DNA of 64,000 nt, taken from the NCBI RefSeq assembly GCF_051020765.1, contig NC_134936.1, forward strand, positions 1,302,001 through 1,366,000, read 5' to 3'. Below the pieces are notes generated by a model, which saw only the letters and a program-made list of their open reading frames with translations, had not been told where the DNA came from and searched no databases. A program made the translations under genes and the position numbers. Of this stretch, positions 11,404-21,457 are shown in pieces. This stretch comes from Lasioglossum baleicum. Lineage: Eukaryota > Arthropoda > Insecta > Hymenoptera > Halictidae. Each line of letters starts with the position of its first letter. The stretch's first letter is position 1.

Positions 11404-11983
11404 TTGATAATCACTGTCCAACAAATTTCAACTTTTTTTATGTTCCCTAATTACTGTTGGGTCCTTCTTATAGGCTTTTTTGCGCTGATTCCGAATCTGT
11501 TTTTAATTTTTTTCCTATACGCACAGTTATTGAGGAACATGGCTTTGAAAAAAAACATATTTTTCAACTTTAAACAAATATTGTGATGTTATTATAAAAG
11601 ATATTGAATTTTGTTCTTTGTAGCAAAAGATACTGTAGACTTTCCCGAATACAGTGATATCCAATATTAATACATTATGATTGTTTAAACATGTTTATAC
11701 AATGATTAAAGACGGAGAGACACCACTTTTGCACCAACTTTTGAGGATATTTTTCAATTTATCTCAAAAAATAAGGGTCCAGCGGAAAATCGAACTACAT
11801 ATATCACGCGATAGAGCAGACTTTTATCTTGAGAAACCCCCCTTTGAAGTTTGAAACGTTGACATTTATTTCGAACCAGATAGCAAAATATCTTCGCCGG
11901 ACATGAGTTGCCGCCAGTGGCGCTCGGGACGGGATACGGCGCGCCGCCGCGCTGCGCCGCGGCGAACGACCGTTCTAGTCTTT
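11404..11983 (+). mobile_element. Partial copy of the 36.2-38.2 kb foldback arm
   Basis: From ACTGTCCAACAAATTTCAAC to CGAACGACCG this region is collinear with 36182-36730 at high similarity, with scattered substitutions. It represents a single arm: there is no inverted partner next to it. It immediately precedes a MITE-A copy. Confidence 0.75.
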
Positions 11984-11992
11984 GTTAGACCA

Positions 11993-12196
11993 TACAGGGT
12001 GTCCCAAAACCCCTTCGACTCCGGGAAATGGGAGGTTCCTTAGGTCATTTGAAGCAACATTTTCCTTTGCACCAATGTCAGCCGGGGCTTTGTTTAGGAG
12101 TTATTAACGAAAAACACGGACCAATCAGAGCGCGACCTAGACGCGCGATGGCACGTTCAGCCCGGCGCGCCGGGAGACGAGCGTGGTGTAACACCG
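11993..12196. mobile_element. MITE-A left half, truncated by Transib-like fragment
   Basis: Begins TACAGGGTGTCCCAAAAC and contains ACACGGACCAATCAGAGCGC. The expected right arm is replaced at 12197 by a CACAGTG terminus. Confidence 0.75.
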
Positions 12197-12495
12197 CACA
12201 GTGGGGTATTTGGCCTGTTTAGCGGGCCGAAAGTCGAAATTTAACTTTGTTCAAAATGACTAAAACTTTTTACCCATGTACCTGAATATATATGCAAGTA
12301 ATCTACAATAATATTTTTCCATAAACGGTAGTATTTAGTAACCTATAGATACTTGAAAGTAACATATTCCCGGGACCGAGAGAAGCATTGAAAAACTTGT
12401 ATTAAAGAAATGATCTTTCTCACAAGTTTAGTGTATCAAATCGAGATAAAAACATACCTAGGATGTAAAGGAAGGTTTATAGAGTAATTTTACTA
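12197..12495. mobile_element. Transib-like terminal fragment
   Basis: Starts CACAGTGGGGTATTTGGCC and follows the reverse complement of 34330-34625 closely, so it is one end of the same family as the element at 33388-34625. The inner part is lost at the junction with the next MITE-A copy. Confidence 0.7.
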
Positions 12496-12851
12496 AAATT
12501 CGTGAAAATCCCGAAAGGGGGTGGTTCCTGAGACCATTCTAAGAGACATTTTCCTTTGCACCAAAGTCAACTGCGGCTTTGTTTAGTAGTTATTAACGAA
12601 AAACACGGACCAATCAGAGCGCGCCCTGGGCCGCCGCGCCGTCACGATGCGATGTCACGGCGTACCGCGACACTCGCTTGCCGGCGCGGCTTGGCGCGCC
12701 GGGCCAGGGCGCGCTCTGATTGGTCCGTGTTTTTCGTTAATAACTCCTAAACAAAGCCGCGGATAACATTTTTGCAAAGGAAAATGTCGCTTGAAATGGT
12801 CTCAGGAACTACCCCCTTTCGGGATTTTCACGAATTTTGGGACACCCTGTA
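12496..12851. mobile_element. MITE-A, nearly complete palindrome
   Basis: Both arms are present: GGACCAATCAGAGCGCG near 12608 and its inverse CGCGCTCTGATTGGTCC near 12708, around a GC-rich centre. The right terminus is TTTTGGGACACCCTGTA. The left terminal ~15 bases are missing at the junction with the Transib fragment. Confidence 0.8.
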
Positions 12852-13105
12852 TTACCTGCAGATAGTTGCTAATTTTTGTCTTGAAATTAACATATACACG
12901 GGAACTGATCATTCGACATCACACGACGTAATCGAATATTTAAGTGTACTCCAATAGTGATCTATTCCTATTGAATCCTTAACAATTTCGTCTCTTAAAA
13001 TTTTAGTGATTTGTGTGTGATTTCTTTTTGGGATTCGGGATTTCTTTTCATAACTGCATTCCACTTTCAAACAGTTTTCCTTCACCAGTGTTTCTACTAA
13101 GGCTA
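12852..13105. other. Intergenic, nothing recognised
   Basis: Short AT-rich spacer between MITE-A and the A-rich tract. Confidence 0.4.
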
Positions 13106-13740
13106 TGAGTTACAAATAAGTGAACTGTAACTGATTATGTTTATTCATAATTAAATATATGAATCGTATAATGAAACTTGATATTCTTAGTATGCTTAGA
13201 AATGATATTAAGTTACACTTACAAATATAAATAATAGAAATTATAGGAGAAGTAATAGAAATAATATATATATATATATATATATATAAGAGAAATAATA
13301 AAAAATAATAAAAATAGCAATAATAGAAATAAGAAAAAAATAGAAACAATAAAAAGATAGGAAGAATAAAATATAGACATAATGAAAAGTTGAAATAATA
13401 AAAAAGAGAAACAATAGGAATTAGAAATAATAAAAACAGCAATAAAAGAAATAAGAAAAAATAGGAAGAATAAAATATAGACATAATGAAAAATTAAAAT
13501 AATAAAAAATAGAAATAATTGAAAATAGAGATGATAATAATGATTTAATGATAATAGTCGAAATAATAGAAATAACAAAACATAGATATAATGAAAATTG
13601 GAAATAGTAAAAAACAAAAATAATGTAATAAAAATAATAGGAGTAATGAAAAATAGAAATAATAGAAAAGGAAAATAAATTAAATAATAAGAATAATATA
13701 CAATATAACAGAAATATTAAGTGAAATAATTAAAGATAGC
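13106..13740. repeat. A-rich low-complexity tract
   Basis: Long run of AATAATAGAAATAA-type words with a (AT)n microsatellite at about 13264-13288. Long hydrophobic reading frames on the minus strand (I/Y/F/L-rich) are a product of this composition and are not genes. Confidence 0.8.
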
Positions 13741-14269
13741 AGGAAGTTATCGTTGAATTGTGGGTGGTCATTCTAATTCAGAGATACATCGCTTTCAAAT
13801 GCTGCGAGTGATTTATAAAGTTTCATGTCGGTCTTCTTCGAGCAAGTTGTTCAACACGTGAGTCTATGAATAGCCTATACGTACATATATTAATTTGGTA
13901 GCAATGTTGGTCAAGGAACTATCGCAAAAGAAAGTTAAGATATAAGTCGGTTCGCGTTAATCCGGTTTCACTAAGGCCCGAGAACCTTTCAAATGATCAT
14001 TATGCAAATCTAATTGAAAATTCGAAGCGCGAAATCGAAATCGGTGAGGTTGCTTCTTCGTTCATTGCTAGGCATAAATAACTGATGCGAAACACGCGAG
14101 TGAGAGCAGCCAGTGATATATGTAGTGAAACCACTTTGTAAGATGTGCTCCGTTGCGATAACAGAAACGCGAGGAACGCGTGTCCATACAGATATGTATA
14201 TGTATGTAGTATACTGATTCAATTATTTCTGTCATGTTTCGAGCCACCCAGGAAGATGAATCCTACTTA
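13741..14269. other. Intergenic, nothing recognised
   Basis: No supported coding region. Single-copy-looking sequence. Confidence 0.4.
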
Positions 14270-14296
14270 CGTTAGTCGACAGTTGATCTCTCGCAT

Positions 14297-14645
14297 CAGC
14301 GGTGGATCTAGGCATGGGCTTTATGGCCTGCAGCCCAGGGCCCCGTTAAGTCAAAGGGCCCCCTTCGCGGTCGAAAAAATAAAAATAGAAAAAATTTAAA
14401 TTAAAAACTTAAGAAAAAGTAAAATATACGAAAATTTTTGGTACTTGCGTTAATTTGGTTTATTGGATAGGCCCCAAGAGTGTTAGCCCAGTGTCCGTTT
14501 CGCGGTAATAAAATGAAAACAATTTAAATTAAAAGCGTAAGCAAAAATTAATCCGACGAAAATTTTTGGCACTTGAGTTCATTTCGGTTAATTAGGTAAG
14601 CCCCAAACAGTGTTAGGCCAGGGCCCCAAAATCAACGGTCTGTTG
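14297..14645. repeat. Possible hAT remnant with internal duplication
   Basis: CAGCGGTGGATCTAGGCATG at about 14297 resembles the CAG(T/G)GGCGGATCYAGG terminus common in ZBED-type hAT elements. Two related ~140-bp units follow, each with a GCCC(C/A)…AGTGTTAG…CCAG block then AAAATGAAAACAATTTAAATT-like sequence. No inverted right terminus was identified. Confidence 0.35.
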
Positions 14646-15176
14646 CTATTTCGCATTCAGGTTCTTTCTCGATTGAGATGCAATTACACTCCGCGACAAA
14701 AAGATAGCACATTATACAGATAAATATACAATTACAAATTACAAATTATACAGGTTTTTTAGCTTTTTAAGTAGTATATTATTGTTTGTGACCTGGATAC
14801 TGGGTAATAAGAATAAAAAATTATTTCAATATGTTTCTATGCATTTATTACGAGAAGAAACAATTTTATTGGAAAATATGTAACATTAAACAAATAATCC
14901 ATGCAAAATTTTGGATTTTTGAAACTCCATTTTCTCCATTATAGTACATCGTAAATATACATTTCTATATATGTATAGTTGAATTTGTCTCTCCATGCTC
15001 TATAACTATATGCAAATAAAGTACAAGGTCGTTGTAAAAAAAATTCACAACTTTAAAATTTCGAAAATAAGATTTTTAAAAAAACTTATCATTAGCATTA
15101 TATTTACTACGTCGGATAAGACAAATTTCAAAAGTGATTACAGATCTGAAATTAATTACGGAATATATGTATATAT
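14646..15176. other. AT-rich intergenic
   Basis: Nothing supported. Confidence 0.4.
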
Positions 15177-15538
15177 TAGGGTGGACCTTATTTTTTGACC
15201 AAAGAATTTTTTCCCGGGCACCCCTCAGGATTGTGACAACTGTTGAGAAAGTGACCTGGAAAAAATTTGGGGCCGATTGGATCATGGGACACCGGCGCTC
15301 AACGAATTAAAAAAATTTTTTTTTTTAATCTTGACATAAATATACGTTGTAATATATCGTTGAATTTGTCTTTTTTCTCTGCAAGAAATTTTATGACACG
15401 TTCGTGTTCAAACGTAAAGAATTGTATTCATTCTCAAAGAACCCTTGCACCGTGATCCTCCGTCAAACCTTTATTTTATGACTAGCTCGCGACTATAAGG
15501 ACCTTTTCGAAGATTAAGTATAGCTAAGGTCCATCCTA
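15177..15538. mobile_element. MITE with TAGGGTGGACCTTA termini
   Basis: Left terminus TAGGGTGGACCTTA (15177) and right terminus AAGGTCCATCCTA (ends 15538) are inverted with one mismatch. About 360 bp, non-coding. The flanks are AT-rich, so a duplication cannot be fixed. Confidence 0.6.
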
Positions 15539-15543
15539 GTATA

Positions 15544-15903
15544 TACAGGGTGTCCCAAAATTCCTTCAACAGCCAGAAATTGGAGGTCCCTGAGATCATT
15601 TGAAGCAACATTTTCCTTTGCAAAAATGTTATCCGCGGCTTTGTTTAGGAGTTATTAACGAAAAACACGGACCAATCAGAGCGCGACCTAGACGCGAGTT
15701 GGCACAGTCTGCCCGGCGCGCCAACTGTCTATTAGCCGACGGTGTCAACTAGCGTCTAGGTCGCACTCTGATTGGACCGTGTTTTTCGTTAATAACTCCT
15801 AAACAAAGCCGCGGATAACATTTTTGCAAAGGAAAATGTTGCTTCAAATGATCTCAGGGACCTCCCATTTCCGGCTGGTGAAGAAATTTTGGGACACCCT
15901 GTA
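15544..15903. mobile_element. MITE-A, complete reference copy
   Basis: 360 bp, TA-flanked (15542-15543, 15904-15905), with termini TACAGGGTGTCCCAAAAT and ATTTTGGGACACCCTGTA. The arms are inverted over about 150 bp and include CGGACCAATCAGAGCGCGAC (left) and its inverse (right, one change in the CCAAT flank). The centre is a GC-rich spacer. It is the cleanest copy in the window and defines the family. No coding capacity. Confidence 0.9.
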
Positions 15904-15936
15904 TACAGGTAGTGGCCGGACGGATGTTATAACCGA

Positions 15937-15938
<2 letters not shown>

Positions 15939-15986
<48 letters not shown>
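15939..15986 (+). repeat. (GA)n microsatellite
   Basis: About 24 perfect GA units. Confidence 0.95.
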
Positions 15987-15989
<3 letters not shown>

Positions 15990-16009
15990 CAATATATTAT
16001 AGTACAGTC

Positions 16010-17437
16010 TAATATATACATATATATAATACATATAAAATAGAATATTTTATTCATTCCTGTTTTCGGCCTTCCTTTTCCGGCCGCACCTCTCCCATTC
16101 CCCTCCTTTCATTCACATTCTCTCTCTAATCTTCCACCTTCCTCATCCACTCTTCCCCTCTTCCATCATTTCATCCAGCACCTCACACATTCTCTCCTGC
16201 CCTCCATTCTCCTCATCCACTCTCATGCACACTTCCCACACATGCTCCCACGTCTCTTTTTCCCATCCACACACTCTACACACTCTCAGCTCATCCTCCA
16301 ACCAGTATCTATCCCCCCTCATTTCATTTCCTAATCTGAACTTTGCCACCCTTTTTTTGCCATCTGCTCTCCCCGCATCCCTTTCTCAAATATCCCGGTA
16401 ACCCCCCTCCCTTTACCATCCCATACCATTTATTAGATCTTGAATTTGCTATTCTTTCCCATCTTTCCTCTTTTTGCCTTTTCTTCTCCCTTCTAATAAT
16501 TTCCTCGCTTATCTTTTCTTTTCTCTCCTCTAACCACTTGTTCATCTCCTCCGTACACCATCCCCTTTCTCCAAAGAAATCCCCTCTCTGCTTTTCCCAT
16601 CCATCCCTTATCTCTCCCTTTCTATCTCTTCTCCTAATATCTTCCCAACATATCCTTGCCAACTCCCACCTTTTCCCTCCGCTAGCTTTTTCTCGTAACC
16701 CCACGCCCTCAATCCCGCCCTCCCCTTTAACAGTTCCCTTTGCAACTCTTCCCTTACCATATATCCCGGTGTTGTCCTTCCCACCCCTAACACCCATTTT
16801 AGATACCTCTCCTGTAACTTTTCAATGCCTTCCCTCTGTTTTCACCCCCATATTTCTACCCCGTAATTAATTACCGACCATACTAATTTATCAAATAGCC
16901 AAATTCTCCTACCAAAATCCTTTCCAAATCTTCTTTTTCCTATTCCCCATACTTGCCCCATTATTGCTGCCCCTTTCCGTATCCTGTCCTCCACATGCGC
17001 CTTTTGCCCACCATCCCTAGATAATGTGTACCCTAGGTACCTATATTCCCCTACCTCCTCAATCGCTTTGCCCTTCCACCTCCATGTCACTTTTTTCCAT
17101 CTCCCCCCCCCCCACCCTTTCTACACCTCATCACCTTCGATTTCTCCGCATTCAGTTGCAGCTTTTTCCCATCTAGGTATCTTTCTAATACTCTCATCAT
17201 CCCCCTCATCCCCTCCTCATCCTCTGCCAGCATGGCTACATCATCCGCGTATGTCAACGTGTATACCTTTCTATCCCCTATAACCTTACTCCCCCCCATC
17301 TTCCCTTCTCTAGTTCCTCATCTATATCTGCCATCAACAAGGTAAACAACAGTGGGCTCAGCGGACACCCTTGCCTGACCTCCCTTTCCGTCCAAAAACT
17401 TTCAGAAAATCCACTTTCACAAAATCCTCCAAAAAAA
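16010..17437 (-). mobile_element. 5'-truncated non-LTR retrotransposon
   Basis: Minus-strand LINE. From 17437 the frame reads VRQGCPLSPLLFTLLMADID (reverse-transcriptase motif B region), then TLTYADDVAMLAED (catalytic YADD), QLNAEKSKVM, and EYRYLGYTLSRDG (thumb). Past a frame break comes a charged connector, then CRVCGWEKETWEHVWEVC, a C-terminal CCHC-type finger. The frame shifts near 17100 (a C-run on the plus strand), 16840 and 16340. Everything upstream of the RT middle is missing. The 3' end carries AATAAA-like sequence near 16050 and a TATA-repeat tail. It is inserted in, and cuts, the left arm of the hairpin element beginning at 17438. Confidence 0.85.
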
Positions 17438-18556
17438 GTGTCAGAGAAACCATGGATCAAAACTCAACCGTTTCGCCAGAAATTGATGAACAAGTTCTGT
17501 CGGCTGTAAGATGAATTTTATTCATAGAAGGTGAAGATTTCAAATTGAAATGCTAGTTGTTGACATAAAAACAGTCATGGAGTGAATGAAAACACACCGC
17601 TACAGCTTTAAAGGCTACATGAATACAGTTCGAGTGACCTCCACTATCGTGATTTTGATTGCTTTGCTTTGATTCAGGGCTCGGAATTATTTACTCGCGA
17701 CGGCCGATTTTGGAAGGCTACGCCTCTCGTTCCGACCGCGCCCTGCTTTGATTGACATCACATTCGTGTAGGGATACGCACGTGTGTGCCTGCACAATCG
17801 GCACAGCGCAGCGCGGCGGTGACGCACCACCTTGATGCGCAACATATCTCCCAACCGAAGGATCCGAAAACGTCCTTTGGTGATTTTCCGATTCCGGTAA
17901 CTGTAAAGCAATGCAAGGGCGAGCACCGCTTTATGATGACGGGATCGGCGATCCTTTCGGACGAAGGAATCGGATCCTATGGACGGCAGCTATGTTACGC
18001 ACCGAGGCGGCGCGGCGCGGTGCGTCACTGCCGCGCTGTGCAGATCGTGCACAAACACACACACACACGTGCGTATGCATACACGAATGTGATATCAATC
18101 AAAGCAAGGCGCGGCCGGATCGGGGGGTATATCCTTTGAAAATCGGCCGTCGCGAGTAAATAATTCCAAGCCCTAAATCAAAGCAAAACAATCAAAATCA
18201 CGATACTGGAGGTCACTCGAATTGTATTCATGTGGTCTTTAACGCTGTAGCGGTGTGTTATCATTCTCGTCATGACTGTTTTTATGTCAACAACTAGCCT
18301 TCTATGAATAAAATTCATCTTACAGCCGACAGAACTTGTGCATCAATTTCTAGCAGAACGGTTGAGTTTTGACCCGTGGTTCCTTTGACACTTTTCATCC
18401 CCGTGATGCGTAGAATACAATGCAATAATAAAAAGGTTTGACCCTGAAATTCAACGTCAAGGACAATTTTGTGGCAACTATTTTAAACAGATCTTCACCG
18501 ATCATGAGGTGTAGAATCACGCTATGGTGGTCGTGACATATAATTTTCATACACCC
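17438..18556. mobile_element. Hairpin derivative of the 24-kb DD41D family
   Basis: Two inverted arms (17438-17790 and 18100-18500 approximately) share TCAAAACTCAACCGTT, TCTGTCGGCTGTAAGATGAA and ACTCGCGACGGCCGATTTT blocks. The outer blocks match the inverted termini of the DD41D element at 23996-25274, so this is a non-autonomous relative with its centre replaced by GC-rich sequence. The left outer end has been lost to the LINE. The right outer end is near CACCCCGTA (18556). Confidence 0.65.
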
Positions 18557-18564
18557 CGTACATA

Positions 18565-19146
18565 TACAGGGTATTTCACCTAACTTGACCACCTTGAATA
18601 TCTTTGTTGTTTTTAAAGATACGTGAAATGTCTGAAGGGCAAAGTCGAATGGTCAAATGAGGCTCATACGACACCAAAAAAATTTTTGTTTTTATGTAAT
18701 TTCTTTAGAGATATGAAGGTCACCTTCATTTTTTTTAATGGAATGAGGTATTTTGTAGTACATCAATCGATGTAGCTGGACATTCGTTATAAAAAAAGTA
18801 CTAGCCTATGTATGGAGAAGTTAGTAGTTCAGGAGATATCTCAATTTAAATAACTCTAAAATACCATTACTGTCGTGTGTGTGTGTGTGTCATAAGACGT
18901 TAGCGTTTACTTACTTTGTTAGTACACACACACACGACAGTAATGGTATTTTAGAGTTATTTAAATTGAAATATCTCCTGAACTACTAACTTTTCGACAT
19001 ACGTAGGCTAGTACTTTTTTATAACGAATGTCCAGCTACATCGATTGATGTATTAAAAAATACCCCATTCCATTTGAGAAAATGAAGGTGACCTTCATAC
19101 CTCTAAAAAATTATATAAAGGTCAAGTTAGGTGAAATACGCTGTAT
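18565..19146. mobile_element. Palindromic MITE (hairpin) with GT-rich centre
   Basis: Starts TACAGGGTATTTCACCTAAC and ends GTTAGGTGAAATACGCTGTA, with inverted arms of roughly 280 bp. Blocks such as ATTTAAATTGAAATATCTCC and CGAATGTCCAGCTACATCGA appear in both arms. The centre has GT and CA microsatellites facing each other (18878-18891 and 18923-18937). The same core recurs at 25340-25680. Confidence 0.8.
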
Positions 19147-19357
19147 ACAGGGTGTTCGCGCTATCACTAGCCAGCGTTTTTCTTGTAAATAGTAAATATT
19201 AGAAAAAAATGAAAGAGGAAAAAGCAGTGCTGTTTTTTATGCGCAACATAATGGCGTACGTAATGTTTTTGTGTTTATACCATTTTGTTAGATATGAAGG
19301 TGCTTCAATTTTTGAAATGGAATGCTGTATATTTTTTTATGTCACATGAAAGCGTGT
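19143..19357. repeat. Single terminus TACAGGGTGTTCGCGC and flank
   Basis: A further TACAGGGTG-type end starts at 19145, directly abutting the preceding hairpin element. Its partner terminus was not found, and a hAT MITE is inserted 220 bp inside it. Confidence 0.5.
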
Positions 19358-19365
19358 GTCTAGAC

Positions 19366-19597
19366 CAGGGTTGCCATATTTTGCGGGAACCAGTCCCCTT
19401 ACCGCTGCGGCCCTCGCCCAGATGCGTCGCGGAGCCCGCCCCACTCTTCCCACTAACACTGACGCGTACCGTTAACTTAGCTTGCTCCACGCGGTACGCG
19501 TCAGTGTTAGTGGGAAGAGTGAGGCGGGCTCCGCGACACATCTGGGCGAGGGTCGCAGCGGTAAGGGGACTGGTTCCCGCAAAATATGGCAACCTTG
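19366..19597. mobile_element. 232-bp hAT-type hairpin MITE with perfect 8-bp TSD
   Basis: Termini CAGGGTTGCCATATTTTGCG and its inverse. The arms are almost the full half-length (about 112 bp each) around a short spacer. The 8-bp flanks GTCTAGAC (19358-19365 and 19598-19605) are identical. An 8-bp duplication and CAGGG terminus fit the hAT superfamily. Confidence 0.9.
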
Positions 19598-19605
19598 GTC
19601 TAGAC

Positions 19606-20161
19606 GAGTTCATCCGTGTACTGCACAGTGACCTTCAAGGTCATGCAAGGTCAGAAATGGAAGAAACATTTTGAATATTTCATACCAATGTATTTACAAG
19701 TATTCCTTATTCATACGAATCAGATGATCATTTTAGAACTGCTCAGATCCGGTACACATTTGTCGATATTTCTCTTGATTTCAGATGTCTTAACACATTA
19801 CCGATCGGTGATTATAGCATAATTTTGAGAAATCTATGCTACAATTTTCATTGTGTACTAACAAGTTGTGAACTAAATGACGCCATCTAATAGTTTCATT
19901 TAAAATTATAATGTAAAAGAAAATTTCTATGCTTTCTTTTAGTGCAGCACAATTATTGAAAATCATATTAATAGGCTTTCGATAGATAAAGTGTTAATTG
20001 TAGATGTGTCATTCACTTTATTCTTCTTAATTTCGATTAACAGTAATTTTTAAATAATGTTTGTATGCATTATCTAGTAAACTAATTACAACATCTAAAC
20101 AAAACTAAATATGCGAATAATTTCTACACTACTATATTCTTAAACGGCTGAAGGATAACAT
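19606..20161. other. AT-rich intergenic
   Basis: No supported feature. Confidence 0.4.
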
Positions 20162-20164
20162 TTA

Positions 20165-20326
20165 GAGCCCGTTCAGACACGGCGGAAACCGCGCGTTTTA
20201 GACCGCGCGATTTTTGTTTTTGATTGTTCGACCGCGCGATTGCGTCTGAACGAATCAATATACGCTAATGTAAATAAGGTCCGCGCGGTTCAAATCGCGC
20301 GGATTCCGCCGTGTCTGAACGGGGTC
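20165..20326. mobile_element. 162-bp PIF/Harbinger-type MITE
   Basis: Termini GAGCCCGTTCAGACACGGCG and (inverted) GACCCCGTTCAGACACGGCG, flanked by TTA on both sides (20162-20164, 20327-20329). The TTA duplication and the terminus style match the autonomous Harbinger at 27845-31954, whose termini start GGCCCTATGTCC. The interior is a second CGCGCG-rich inverted repeat. Non-coding. Confidence 0.85.
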
Positions 20327-20329
20327 TTA

Positions 20330-21457
20330 ATGTGTATTTCATAAAAATTCTGTTTTTATATGCTATGAAAATATTATCAACAACCTATCGATATTGTCAA
20401 AAATTCATTTTGTTATAAAATATATCTTGATAACTTATCTTAATAACCGTGAAGACAACCGGCAAGGGGTTAATTGCAAGTACAGCAGGATCTCGTTTAT
20501 AACTGAGTTGATCAGGAGACAAACAGCCCGGATAAACTATGGCCTGATAGATAATCGAGACCCGAGGAAATAATTAACATGTACATTACATTCCAAAATA
20601 AATTTTCCATTTCTGAAAATTTATTTCCCTTCTTAACATAATCATATTTAAACAGTATTACAACAGTGTAGAAAAGGAAGATAAAGTGGGAAGACAAGTC
20701 TTAATCTGGTGACTCTGACTGGAGATCCTACAATGAAACTAACGAAATGCTTAAAAATCAGAATATAGAATTAAACTTATTTTTGCCCGCCCAGTTTCTT
20801 TGTTTGCTTTATTGTTTTAAATAAACTATCAATTTTCCTCTTTTGCAGTTTCCACATTTCCATTATGTTATAAAGTGTAGATATTTATAAAAAAATGTTG
20901 ATACCGTATATATTACTATTTACACTCTTTTTTGTCCGCCATTGCAAGTGAAAATGACGGAAATTGTAAGAATTAAATTAGTAAGAAATAAACTCGAAAG
21001 ATTTATCTTGGCATTAAAGTAGTGTCGAACAGAAAAGTGTCGGTTAAAAATAGATAGACGAGGGAGTCGTTATATAAAAGAACATGTTAAGAGGGAATTA
21101 CTTTCCGATGAATCAACATTATTTGCTCGATATAGGAGATCACCGCTGTAGAAATTGACGATCACGTAATTCAGTATAGGCAAGGTCTTGCTGGTGACCT
21201 TACCGAAGCCCCATCCCAGCGTTGGTCTATTCAAATCAGATAGGACCTTCTTTCATCCACTCACGCTAGACAAGCTGATTAAGTCTTCCCTGGTGCTAGT
21301 TTCGTACACACTTGATTAAAAAACAGGAAATTCACGTCCGTGATTCTTGGAGCTCTTGCCGGCGCCGCACCGTGCCGCATCGTGATAAACGAGTATTCAT
21401 TTGCATCGAACAAAGATAATAACCTAATCATGACTACGGAATTTCATTACTTAATTT
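20330..21457. other. Intergenic, nothing recognised
   Basis: Moderately AT-rich. No gene, RNA or repeat end supported. Confidence 0.4.

Noticed and set aside
13110..13617. Hydrophobic 120-130-residue frames resembling membrane proteins
   Set aside because: Produced by the AATAAT-type low-complexity tract; composition bias only.
16343..16870. 175-codon plus-strand frame
   Set aside because: Antisense shadow of the LINE coding strand.
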